From Deltaproteobacteria bacterium GWB2_55_19 (lineage in GTDB: Bacteria > Desulfobacterota > GWC2-55-46), in NCBI GenBank assembly GCA_001797465.1, contig MGPQ01000002.1, forward strand, positions 116,539 through 180,538: 64,000 nt of DNA, in the 5' to 3' direction. Below the pieces are notes generated by a model, which was not told where the DNA came from, ran no database searches, and saw only the letters and a program-made list of their open reading frames with translations. Both the position numbers and the translations under genes were made by a program. Below, in pieces: positions 52,715 to 60,687 of the stretch; the first letter of the stretch is position 1; each line of letters opens with the position of its first letter.

Positions 52715-53971
52715 TTAAAAGAACGCCTGCAACCGCAGGCCGTACACGAGGAACGAATCCGCGTTCTCGTCCCCGCCGGGGGCGACGACGTACTGTATGT
52801 CAGGCGTTATGTGGAAGCCAGCCTCATCATCGGCGTGGGCGAGCGCCATGTTATAGTAAAACTCGGCGTAATGCTCGGCGCCGGAAGCGAAGGCAGGGTC
52901 CTGGGAAACGAGATAATCCTCGTAGTCCTGGCCCATGAGCGTAACTCCGTATCCAAACCCGGCCCTGTCGTTCACTCTCCCGAAGGCGCCGCCGTTTACG
53001 TGGACGCCGGCGGCAAGGAACTTGTCGAACTGCGCGACCTTCTCGTCCTGCATGCCGGCCCTGAACCATACGCCGAGGCTGTCGGTAAGATACTGGTCAA
53101 ATGAGACGCCGAAGCCGGTGTTCGTCTCATCAAAGAGCGTAGCGTCATTCGGGTTCGCGGTCGTGCTGATGTCGTCTCTCCCCTGGCGCATCCAGTAATA
53201 GAGCCTGTAATGGCCGTCCCTGTCCATGAGACTCAAGTTCAGGTTCGCCTCAGCCATGAGGAAGGGCTTGTCGAAGGCGTCGGCGTAATCGCCGTTCCCC
53301 TCAAACGCGCCGAGCGAGACATCGAAAGCTTCCGAAGGGACAAAGGTCGCCCTTATACCGGGGCTGTAGAAGTTCTCTGTGCCTCCGAACTCTATCGCGG
53401 GGTTATTGACGAAGATGTTCGCGAGGAACTGCGCCCGCTCGTTATTAGCGAAATCATTGGCGTCGAAGTAGCCGGTCGGGTCGAGCTGGCCAACGGAGAC
53501 CGTGAGCGTCTCATAGACATGCTCGTAGTACGCCTGCGTGAGATGCACCCCGTCGTTATCAAAGCCTTCGAGGTCGGCGTTAGTGCCGGTAGCGGACCCG
53601 TTCGGGCCGGCAAAGAGTCCGGGCAGCCCCTGCACGCCGGAGCCCTTCACTATGTCGAATACGAGGACCGCCGTGCCGTTCTCCCCGACCGGGGACTCGA
53701 AGACGAGGTCCGCCGAGAGCGCGAGGTCGCCCTTGGAGTTGTCAGCCGACGAGCCCTGGCCGATGAGCGTCACGCTTCCTCCGACCTTGAGCCCGTAGAG
53801 GCTGTGTATCGGGTGTAGCTTGTGCCCGAGCTCTCCGGCGGGCTCCGTCGCCATCACCTTGTCTTCGAGGTCCTGCACCCTTTTTTTGAGGGCGTCCACT
53901 TCGCTCTCAGCCAAGGCCGGAGACGCGAAAAAAAGCGCCCCCGCAAGAAACATCAACATCTTTCTGACCAT
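52715..53971 (-). CDS. OprB-family outer-membrane porin in the cobalt/cobalamin operon
   Basis: 418-residue porin. Signal peptide about 1-21 (ending PALA), a short coiled segment SEVDALKKRVQDLEDKV, then beta-strand-rich sequence. The C-terminal hallmark of OprB is DIQYVVAPGG followed by a final aromatic strand ending in LRLQAFF. ATG has GGAGG upstream; it starts 32 bases after cbiO. OprB members usually pass carbohydrates; placement behind cbiMQO suggests it admits cobalt or cobalamin precursors, which is inference. Confidence 0.8.
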   Translation of the reverse strand: MVRKMLMFLAGALFFASPALAESEVDALKKRVQDLEDKVMATEPAGELGHKLHPIHSLYGLKVGGSVTLIGQGSSADNSKGDLALSADLVFESPVGENGTAVLVFDIVKGSGVQGLPGLFAGPNGSATGTNADLEGFDNDGVHLTQAYYEHVYETLTVSVGQLDPTGYFDANDFANNERAQFLANIFVNNPAIEFGGTENFYSPGIRATFVPSEAFDVSLGAFEGNGDYADAFDKPFLMAEANLNLSLMDRDGHYRLYYWMRQGRDDISTTANPNDATLFDETNTGFGVSFDQYLTDSLGVWFRAGMQDEKVAQFDKFLAAGVHVNGGAFGRVNDRAGFGYGVTLMGQDYEDYLVSQDPAFASGAEHYAEFYYNMALAHADDEAGFHITPDIQYVVAPGGDENADSFLVYGLRLQAFF

Positions 53972-54003
53972 TCTCGGAAACCTCCTATAAGGTTTATGAT
54001 GCC

Positions 54004-54816
54004 TTACTCGTGCTCGTCATGGATGGAGAACGGGCCGTGGCTGTGTATATGTATTATGTCGCCGTGCCTGTGAGTATGCTCGTGTATAATGTTCGCCTTC
54101 AAGAGCAGGTCCTTGTCCCCGAGTATCTTGTCGGCCTTATCGTCCGCCGCGATGCCGTGGTCCTCGCCTATGACGATGACCCTGTCGCAGAAGTCGCCTA
54201 CGAGGCTCAAGTCGTGGGTAGCCATGATTATCGTCTTTTTAAGGTCTTTCAACCCCTGCAGGAGCTCGAAGAGCCAGACCTGCGTCCTCGGGTCGAGCCC
54301 GTTCGTCGGCTCGTCAAGCAAAAGGAGGTCCGGGTTCGTCGACAGGACCGAGGCTATCGCGACCTTCTTTTTTTCCCCGCTCGATAAGGTATACGGGGGC
54401 CTCTCTTTCAACGCGGAGATGCCGAGCATGTCGAGGAGCGCCGCTACCCTCCTCCTCACCTCGTCTTCCGGCAGTCCCAGCTGGAGCGGCCCGAAGGCGA
54501 CCTCGTCGAATACCGTAGGGGAGAAGAGCTGTACGTCAGGCTCCGGGAAGACAAAGCCCGTGCGCTCCCTGAAACACCTCTGGAACGGGCCGTTGAGCGT
54601 CCTTTCGTCGAGTATATCGCCCGCGAACCTCATCTCCCCTGAGGTCGGGAAGACGAGCCCGTTCATGATCTTTAGGAGTGTTGACTTTCCACTCCCGTTC
54701 GCGCCCAAAATGCCGAGGGACTCGCCCTGTGCAGCTGAGAAGCTTATGCCTTTCAGCGCATATCCCTCGCCGTAAGAGTAGCTGATGCCGGAGAGCCTTA
54801 AAACCTCTTGTGCCAT
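54004..54816 (-). CDS. cbiO: Cobalt ECF transporter ATP-binding protein CbiO
   Basis: 270-residue ABC ATPase. Walker A ILGANGSGKSTLLK (about 36-49), Q-loop PDVQLF, signature LSSGEKKKVAIASVL, Walker B LLLLDEPTNGLD and switch His (MATHDLSL). The C-terminal tail is histidine-rich (HEHTHRHGDIIHIHSHG...HDEHE), suited to metal binding, and is longer than usual. Acts with CbiM and CbiQ to import Co2+. Confidence 0.95.
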   Translation of the reverse strand: MAQEVLRLSGISYSYGEGYALKGISFSAAQGESLGILGANGSGKSTLLKIMNGLVFPTSGEMRFAGDILDERTLNGPFQRCFRERTGFVFPEPDVQLFSPTVFDEVAFGPLQLGLPEDEVRRRVAALLDMLGISALKERPPYTLSSGEKKKVAIASVLSTNPDLLLLDEPTNGLDPRTQVWLFELLQGLKDLKKTIIMATHDLSLVGDFCDRVIVIGEDHGIAADDKADKILGDKDLLLKANIIHEHTHRHGDIIHIHSHGPFSIHDEHE

Positions 54817-54832
54817 GGGTATCGCCCTTGCC

Positions 54833-55717
54833 CTAAACGCCGAAGGACAGGAAGAGGAAAAAGAGGGTAAGGAAGATCCAGATATAGTCCCTTCCCTCCA
54901 TCCCAGGGGCCCTGAGCGTCCTTAAGCGCCCGTCAAAGCCCCTCGATATCATCGCCATGTTGACCTCTTCGGCGTAACTAATGGATCTCTTTAGTATCAA
55001 AGCCATCCTCGACCCCGCCCACCCCTGGGCTTCTGAAAGTTTCACAGTAGCTATGGTCCTCGACTTCCTCGCAAGGACCGCGTCCTCGGCTGTCTTTAAA
55101 AGGACGAATATATACCTGAACGTCATGTAAAGCGCGGTGACGAACAGGTGCGGGACTTTAAGCTCCTTAAGCCCGCTGAAAAAGTCGGCCTGCCTGGTGG
55201 TCAGCAGGAGGAGCGAGGAGAGAGCGACCATAACTCCCACCCTTAATATCAGGAAGAGGCCTGTTTCAGCGCCCTCTCTCGTAACCGAAAGGCTTAAGCC
55301 GCCTATTGAGACGCCGAAGACCGGGGCCCCCGGGGTTATGAACTCAAAAAAAACAGGTATCGCTATGACGGACGTGAAAAATAGCGGCGGCGCGACCCTC
55401 TTGGCTAACGACGCCGCGCTCACGTTCGAAAGAGACATCGCTACCGCCGTTATTACAAGCGCCCCTATGAGCATGAACGCGCTCCCGGTCAGCGAGCCGG
55501 CGAGTATGAGAAACAAAAAACCGGCTATCCTCGCCTTGGGGCTTAATGACTGGAGCGCGCCAGGCCTGTCGGCCGCGCCGGAAGAGAGTGTCGCGCGCAT
55601 GAAGGCCGAGATGTTCATAAGGGTCTTGTCCAGAAAACCGTGCGTCCCGCCCTTGCCCGCAGGACACAACTCTCCGCGCGGCTCCTTCAGCCAGTCCGGC
55701 AACCTCACTTCCGCCAT
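54833..55717 (-). CDS. cbiQ: Cobalt ECF transporter T component CbiQ
   Basis: Membrane coupling protein of about 294 residues. Five or so spans, and coupling motif LKRSISYAEEVNMAMISRGFDG (contains the A-R-G-like energy-coupling region; about 257-278). I favour the ATG at 55717 with GGGGGAG upstream; the frame extends to 55744, which would overlap cbiM more. The overlap with cbiM is 13 bases in this reading. Confidence 0.88.
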   Translation of the reverse strand: MAEVRLPDWLKEPRGELCPAGKGGTHGFLDKTLMNISAFMRATLSSGAADRPGALQSLSPKARIAGFLFLILAGSLTGSAFMLIGALVITAVAMSLSNVSAASLAKRVAPPLFFTSVIAIPVFFEFITPGAPVFGVSIGGLSLSVTREGAETGLFLILRVGVMVALSSLLLLTTRQADFFSGLKELKVPHLFVTALYMTFRYIFVLLKTAEDAVLARKSRTIATVKLSEAQGWAGSRMALILKRSISYAEEVNMAMISRGFDGRLRTLRAPGMEGRDYIWIFLTLFFLFLSFGV

Positions 55718-56679
55718 CTTCTCCCCCAAAGGTAGATTGCGCACACGGCTACAAGACTGCCTACCACGGCTGATACTATGTATATAATGGCAGACCCGAT
55801 CCTGCCTTCAGCCGACGGGTGCCCGTAGCCAGGGAGCGCGCCCTTCCACGCCCCCTCGTAACTCGCCATGCCCGAAGGGACATAGCCGATCATCCCGAGT
55901 AACTCATCTCTCCCCCACTCGCCCCACGGCGTCCCAACGGCGAGCAGGCCCAAAGGCGTTAAAGCCGCGAGTATCACGAGCGTGGTCCAGAGCGGACGCG
56001 CGCCTGTCTTTGCCTTTGCCGCCCCTCCCACAGCCGCCTTCTCCATGTAGGAGACGACGAGCGCTGTGCCAAGCGCCTCGACCGGCCCTAAAAACAGCGC
56101 GTGCGGGACCATCATAGCCGGTATCGAAATCGATAGAGGGTACGGCGCGTACAGGGGTCTCCCGTCTGCGCCAGCCGATATAACAGTCTGTATCCCGAGC
56201 TCAATGCCGACGGCAAGGGCCGCGAGGTTCACGGCAACATAACCGGCGACTGCCGCAGCTGCTATCTTCCTCGCGCGGCCAGGGGTCCCGAACGAGATCA
56301 TTTTGAACGAATAATATCCGGCGAAGCTCATTATAAAGGCCATGTTGAAGCTGTTCGCGCCTATGGCGAGCACCCCGCCGTCGCCGAAGAGGAACGCCTG
56401 CAAGACCAGCGCGAGGCTGAGCGCGATCACGCCCGCCCAGGGGCCGAGCGCGATTGATACGACGACACTCCCGACCATGTGCCCGGATGAGCCCCCCGGG
56501 ATCGGGATGTTGAACATCATTATTACGAACGTAAAGGCCGCGCCGAGCGCGAGAAGAGGCAGATTTTTGAGCTTAAGCTCTGATTCGACCCGCTTTGAGG
56601 CGAAGTACCAGACCGGCAACATCCCGGCAAAAAAGACGGCGCAGGTCTTCGGGCTCAGGTATCCGTCCGGTATGTGCAT
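55705..56679 (-). CDS. cbiM: Cobalt ECF transporter S component CbiM with C-terminal CbiN/PDGLE-like extension
   Basis: 324-residue polytopic protein. MHIPDGYLSPKTC at the N-terminus carries the metal-binding Met1-His2 and the conserved PDG; FNIPIPGGSSGHMVG is the second metal-site motif; QAFLFGDGGVLAIGANSFNMAF follows. The C-terminal third (about 230-324) has extra spans with DELLGMIGYVPSGM, a CbiN/PDGLE-like extension, so no separate cbiN is needed. It follows the CbiX-CbiC gene by 21 bases. Confidence 0.93.
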   Translation of the reverse strand: MHIPDGYLSPKTCAVFFAGMLPVWYFASKRVESELKLKNLPLLALGAAFTFVIMMFNIPIPGGSSGHMVGSVVVSIALGPWAGVIALSLALVLQAFLFGDGGVLAIGANSFNMAFIMSFAGYYSFKMISFGTPGRARKIAAAAVAGYVAVNLAALAVGIELGIQTVISAGADGRPLYAPYPLSISIPAMMVPHALFLGPVEALGTALVVSYMEKAAVGGAAKAKTGARPLWTTLVILAALTPLGLLAVGTPWGEWGRDELLGMIGYVPSGMASYEGAWKGALPGYGHPSAEGRIGSAIIYIVSAVVGSLVAVCAIYLWGRRWRK

Positions 56680-56700
56680 TAAGAAAACCTTCTTGTAAAA

Positions 56701-57729
56701 CTACTCGAACGCGAGCTTGGCCGCTTCAATTAGGAGCGCGTTGACTATCGCGACCGCTACCGTTGACCCGCCCTTCCTGCCTGAAGATGCGATAAAGGGC
56801 ACTGAGCTCTTCATAAGCTCGGCCTTCGCCTCCTCTGCGCCCACGAACCCGACCGGCACGCCTATGACGAGCGCGGGGCTGGCCTCGCCCTTCCTTATGA
56901 GGGATAAGAGCTCGTTCAGAGCCGTAGGCGCGTTCCCTATGGCCACGACCCCTCCTTCCATCGAAGGCGCCGCCTTCCGCATGGAGGCCGCGGTCTTGGT
57001 CATCCCCTCGGCCTTCGCCATGCGCTCCACGTCCTTATCCGACGAAAAACAGAGCACGCGCGTGCCGGGAAAGAGCCTGTACTTCATTATCCCGGCCTCG
57101 ACCATCCTGACGTCTGTCACTATCGCTCTTCCAGCCCGGAGGGCCTTGAGACCCGCCTCTATCGCGCCCGGGCTGAACTTCAATATCTCCTTGTACTCGA
57201 AGTCGGCTGTCGTGTGTATGACCCTCTTCAATACCGGGAGCTCTCTGTCAAGATGCGTTGTGGCGCCGAGCTCCTTTTCGATGAGCGAGAAACTCTCCTT
57301 TTCAATCGGGTGCTGGCCCTCGGGCTTATCTACCGCCCCGACGGACTCTTCTATCCTCTCGACGGTTATATCGACGAGCCTTTTATCGAACCCGATGTTC
57401 CGTGTAAGCTTGATCTCAAGCCCGTTGTGGCGGCCCTTGGCCTCCTCCAGCTCATTCGGCAGGTCCTTTGTCACGTGGAGCCCCATGTATAAGAAATACG
57501 GCATGACGGCTATGTCCGTAAAGCCCCTGCCTACGAGCTCATCGACACCCTCCTGGAAGTCCGGCCTTTCAAGCTGAAGGAATGCAGGGAGGACGGCGTC
57601 ATAACCGCCGATCGCCTCTACCTCCCTGGCAACCTCCCTTAATGTTTCGTTCGCCTCTTTCGCCTTTGACCCGTGGCCGAGGAGGAGCACCGCCCTCTTT
57701 TTGCCATTGCATTTTCCCGCGCCAATCAT
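56701..57729 (-). CDS. cbiXC: Fused sirohydrochlorin cobaltochelatase CbiX and cobalt-precorrin-8 methylmutase CbiC
   Basis: 342 residues. CbiX-like part (about 10-125): LLGHGSKAKEANETL with metal-binding His, and MPYFLYMGLHVTKDLP with the second His; CbiC part (about 140-340): RVIHTTADFEYKEILKFSPGAIE (active His) and APTALNELLSLI. The fusion joins the first (Co insertion) and a late (ring methyl shift) step. ATG at 57729 is chosen because GGGAGGG lies 5 bases upstream; a frame to 57816 would read through the terminator. Riboswitch controlled. Confidence 0.9.
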   Translation of the reverse strand: MIGAGKCNGKKRAVLLLGHGSKAKEANETLREVAREVEAIGGYDAVLPAFLQLERPDFQEGVDELVGRGFTDIAVMPYFLYMGLHVTKDLPNELEEAKGRHNGLEIKLTRNIGFDKRLVDITVERIEESVGAVDKPEGQHPIEKESFSLIEKELGATTHLDRELPVLKRVIHTTADFEYKEILKFSPGAIEAGLKALRAGRAIVTDVRMVEAGIMKYRLFPGTRVLCFSSDKDVERMAKAEGMTKTAASMRKAAPSMEGGVVAIGNAPTALNELLSLIRKGEASPALVIGVPVGFVGAEEAKAELMKSSVPFIASSGRKGGSTVAVAIVNALLIEAAKLAFE

Positions 57730-57753
57730 CAAACCCTCCCTGCGACTCAAAAT

Positions 57754-57783
57754 AAAAAAACCCCGCTTCAAAAAGAAGGGGGG
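57754..57783 (-). terminator. Intrinsic terminator of the cobalamin riboswitch
   Basis: On the minus strand CCCCCCTTC TTTTT GAAGCGGGG forms a 9-position stem with one C-C mismatch, followed by seven T. It lies between the aptamer and the cbiXC start. Confidence 0.8.
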
Positions 57784-57853
57784 CCGGAAACGATAAAACC
57801 TCTCCAATACCCTCACCCTCTTTACCTTCGAAGGATCCGTGAGGCATTATCAA

Positions 57854-58024
57854 GGCAGGTCTCCTGACTTACGGGTCATCCTAATCTCCGCAACCTTCCC
57901 GGCGACCAGCCAGTGGCTCAATACGCGGATTTCGTAACCGTTTACAGTGGCGGGTCCGTTCCCGATTCTCCGACGGCAGTCGCGGTTATCAGCGACTGCC
58001 GCACAGACCACGGGATTCCCTTTT
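57854..58024 (-). promoter_or_regulatory. Cobalamin riboswitch upstream of cbiXC-cbiM-cbiQ-cbiO
   Basis: Minus strand contains the B12-box core GCCACTG (plus 57945-57951), a second GCCACTGG (plus 57909-57916), AGGGAATC near the 5' end (plus 58014-58021) and GGTCGCCGGGAAGG after the core, ending in a GTCAGGAGACCTGCC stem. With a terminator 70 bases on, this is a transcriptional off-switch: adenosylcobalamin binding stops expression of cobalt uptake and early synthesis genes. Confidence 0.93.
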
Positions 58025-58138
58025 CAAGCCCTTTTGGGGCGCCCTGATACGTGCTGGTCAATCATTACATCTTTGGAAAGTATGTGTCAAGGAAATACGG
58101 GGCGGATACGAATGGCGTTCACTTTACACATCTTGGGC

Positions 58139-58544
58139 GGGTTCAAGGTTGAACCCTGAACCCATTTATTCGTAACTCGACATACGCCTTGTATGGGCTC
58201 GCCGAATCTTCTGCACAATACCGTTTTGCTCGCTCCGCGCGCTTTGCGTTTTTTTAATTCCGGCATACTTTGATTTTTGCCTTTTGCGCCCTGCCGGGCT
58301 TTTTTCGGCATGGGGCTTCGCTCCCTCCGCCCTCCGCCCTCCGCCCTCCCCCGCTCGGCGCGGGGCCAATTTCAAATCGGGGCACTTAAGTCTACCTGAA
58401 GCACAGTTGTCCGATACGGATTTGCCAGTCCGGCGAGGACCGCTCGCCCCTTAGGGCGCTGTCGCGCCTTTTTACTTCCCCGGCTCGCTCATATGACTTC
58501 CTCCCTTAAGGTCGCTCACCCCATGCCTGGGGTGTTTTGAAAAA
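58139..58544 (-). repeat. Interspersed repeat family A, copy A4 (long form)
   Basis: Terminal palindrome GGGTTC...GAACCC (58139-58163), CCATTTATTCGTAACTCGACA tract, arm GGCATGGGG (58307-58315), arm CCCCATGCC (58519-58527) and TTTTGAAAAACAAA. The space between the arms is larger than in A1-A3 and contains a short tandem of CCGCCCT (about 58325-58349). Head to head with A5, so the two form a large inverted repeat centred near 58545. Confidence 0.7.
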
Positions 58545-58834
58545 CAAAAAAGAATTTGTTTTTGTTCTGTCTTTACAAACACACAGGCGCATGGCGGAGA
58601 GCGCCTCAGGGAGGGAGAGGCGAGCGCGCCGGGGTGGATTAGACGCTTGCGCTCGGCGCGCAAACAACTATGAAATGAGCGCGCAAGGGGCGCGCGAGCG
58701 GGTGGGGGAGGAAGAAAGCGCTTGGAGCCATGCGAATGAGCGCGCGGAGCGCGCAAAAAGGCTTTTTGGCAAACAGCATCGCCCGGCGCAGTTTAGTCAC
58801 GGAATTATGGGGTTCAGGGTTCAAACCTGAACCC
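58545..58834 (+). repeat. Interspersed repeat family A, copy A5
   Basis: Starts in AAAAAAGAATTTG; arms CGCATGGC (58588-58595) and GCCATGCG (58727-58734), GCGCGC hairpin at about 58739-58753, terminal palindrome GGGTTC...GAACCC (58810-58834). Less similar to A1 than A3 is, but keeps TTAGACGC and GAGCGAGC-type core. No gene in 57730-58864 besides the riboswitch. Confidence 0.65.
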
Positions 58835-58864
58835 GCAAGAGAAAAACACCCCTGCGGCGAGTAC

Positions 58865-60052
58865 CTACTCCCCCCTCATCCTCACGACCGCGTCCAGAAT
58901 CCGTTCCGCTATCTCGTCTTTATCAAGCGGCGGGAGCGTCTCTGTCTCGCCCTCGCGGTCTATGATCGTTACCTGGTTCGTGGGGCTGTCGAGCCCTGCC
59001 GGGGTGTTGGCTACGACGAGGTCGAGGTTCTTCTCATCTCGCTTCTTCCTCGCGTTCTCCTCCATATTTTCGGTCTCAAGCGCGAAGCCGACGAGGATCT
59101 GTCCGTTCTTTTTCAACTTGCCCATGGATTTCAAGACGTCTGTCGTCCTCTCCATCTCAATCGACAAGGTCTTCGCGTCCTTCTTGACCTTCGCCGGATA
59201 GCTCTTTGTCGGCCTGTAATCGGCTATGGCCGCGGACATGATGACGAGCGTGGATTGCGGGAAGTACCTTACGCAGGCGTCGTTCATCTCCTCGGCGGAA
59301 ACTACCTGAACGAACTCTATGTTCGCCGGCCTCGGGAGATAAGACGGGCCGCTGACCAGCACCACCTCGGCGCCTCTCCTCCGCGCGGCCCGGGCGATCG
59401 CGTAGCCCATCCTGCCCGAAGACGCGTTCGAGACGAACCTGACAGGGTCTATCGCCTCCCTCGTCGGCCCGGCTGAGACGAGGACCTTCTCGCCTTTCAA
59501 ATCCTTTACGCTCAACGCCTCCTCGGCGGCCTCCATTATCTCATCCACCGGGGAGAGCCTGCCCTTGCCCTCGTACCCGCAGGCGAGCTCGCCGGACGCC
59601 GGCCCGACAAAGTGATAGCCCAGGGATTTGAGCTTCTCGCAATTGCCTCTTACGATTTTATTCTCCCACATGTGGCAGTTCATGGATGGCGCGATAAGGA
59701 CCGGGGCAATCGTCGCCGACAATACCGTCGTAAGGAGGTCGTCGGCTATGCCGGACGCGATCTTCCCTATGATGTTCGCTGTTGCCGGGGCGACGATCAC
59801 AAGGTCCGCCTTATCGGCGAGGTCTATGTGGCTTATCCGCGTGCCTTCGGCGAGCTCGAAGAGGTTGTCATGGACCGGGTTCCTCGCGAGGGTCGAGAGG
59901 CTCAAAGGCGTGATGAACTCGCGGGCTGACCTCGTCATGACCGGCCAGACCGTCGCCTCAGCCTTTACAAGGAGGCGCGTAAGCTCGAGCGCCTTGTAAG
60001 CCGCAATCGCGCCGGTGACCCCGAGGACTATCTTTTTGTCCCTGAGTACCAT
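58865..60052 (-). CDS. coaBC: Bifunctional phosphopantothenoylcysteine decarboxylase / synthetase
   Basis: 395-residue bifunctional enzyme of coenzyme A synthesis. N-terminal CoaC flavoprotein (1-180): GVTGAIAAYKALELTRLL, the catalytic His in RISHIDLADKADL, and PSMNCHMWEN. C-terminal CoaB (about 185-395): VLVSAGPTREAIDPVRFVSNASSGRMG with the substrate-binding loop, and FALETENME. Standard length. It ends an operon following the MBL-fold gene. Confidence 0.96.
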   Translation of the reverse strand: MVLRDKKIVLGVTGAIAAYKALELTRLLVKAEATVWPVMTRSAREFITPLSLSTLARNPVHDNLFELAEGTRISHIDLADKADLVIVAPATANIIGKIASGIADDLLTTVLSATIAPVLIAPSMNCHMWENKIVRGNCEKLKSLGYHFVGPASGELACGYEGKGRLSPVDEIMEAAEEALSVKDLKGEKVLVSAGPTREAIDPVRFVSNASSGRMGYAIARAARRRGAEVVLVSGPSYLPRPANIEFVQVVSAEEMNDACVRYFPQSTLVIMSAAIADYRPTKSYPAKVKKDAKTLSIEMERTTDVLKSMGKLKKNGQILVGFALETENMEENARKKRDEKNLDLVVANTPAGLDSPTNQVTIIDREGETETLPPLDKDEIAERILDAVVRMRGE

Positions 60053-60687
60053 TATCGCCCCTCTTTTGCCATGTCGAGCACGAACGGGTTCATCATTTTC
60101 TCCCTCCCTATGGTCGAGGAAGGGCCGTGGCCGGGGAAAACCTTTACCGCGTCCCCGAGCGGGAGTATCTTCTTACTGATGGACTCCATGAGTTCGTCAA
60201 AAGACCCGCCCTCGAAGTCGGTCCTGCCGACAGAGCCCGCGAAAAGCGTGTCGCCGGTAAAGAGGTCCCCGTTCTTCCTATCAAAAAAGCAGACCCCGCC
60301 CCTCGTGTGCCCTGGCGTGTGCAGGACTTCGAGCGTAAGAGAGCCTGCCTGAAGCTTCATGCCGTCTTCCAATAGCTCGTCGGGCGCGCCCTGTTTGGGT
60401 ATCTTCACGCCGTATAGTATGCCATGGTCCTCTGCCTCATCCAGCAGGGGCGCGTCCTCGGAATGTATGGCAAGGACGCCTCCTTGCGCCTTCATCTGCG
60501 CGTCCCCGCCGACATGGTCGAAGTGGCCGTGGGTGTTTATAATGTACGCGACGGAGAGCCCTTCTTTCTTGAGTTCTTGCGCTATCATGTCAACATCCCC
60601 GCCCGGGTCGATGACAAAGGCGGGACCATTCTCCCAGACGATGTAGCAGTTGACGTCGAGCGGCCCGACAACAAGCGTCTTTATCAT
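60052..60687 (-). CDS. MBL-fold metallo-hydrolase (glyoxalase II-like)
   Basis: 211-residue beta-lactamase-fold protein. Motif NTHGHFDHVGGD (HxHxDH) at about 58-69, HTPGHTRGG with the third His, TGDTLFAGSVGRTDF with the bridging Asp, and FPGHGPSS near the C-terminus. This is the YcbL/glyoxalase II branch. I start at ATG 60687, overlapping the ManC/PMM stop as ATGA; the long frame beyond it is antisense to that gene. Substrate unknown. Confidence 0.92.
   Translation of the reverse strand: MIKTLVVGPLDVNCYIVWENGPAFVIDPGGDVDMIAQELKKEGLSVAYIINTHGHFDHVGGDAQMKAQGGVLAIHSEDAPLLDEAEDHGILYGVKIPKQGAPDELLEDGMKLQAGSLTLEVLHTPGHTRGGVCFFDRKNGDLFTGDTLFAGSVGRTDFEGGSFDELMESISKKILPLGDAVKVFPGHGPSSTIGREKMMNPFVLDMAKEGR

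Noticed and set aside
57730-57816. Longer start for the CbiX-CbiC fusion
   Set aside because: The extension would be translated from the terminator stem of the riboswitch; GGGAGGG before the ATG at 57729 fits better.
58325-58349. CRISPR-like or minisatellite repeat
   Set aside because: It is a short run of about three CCGCCCT units within copy A4; no spacers and no cas genes.
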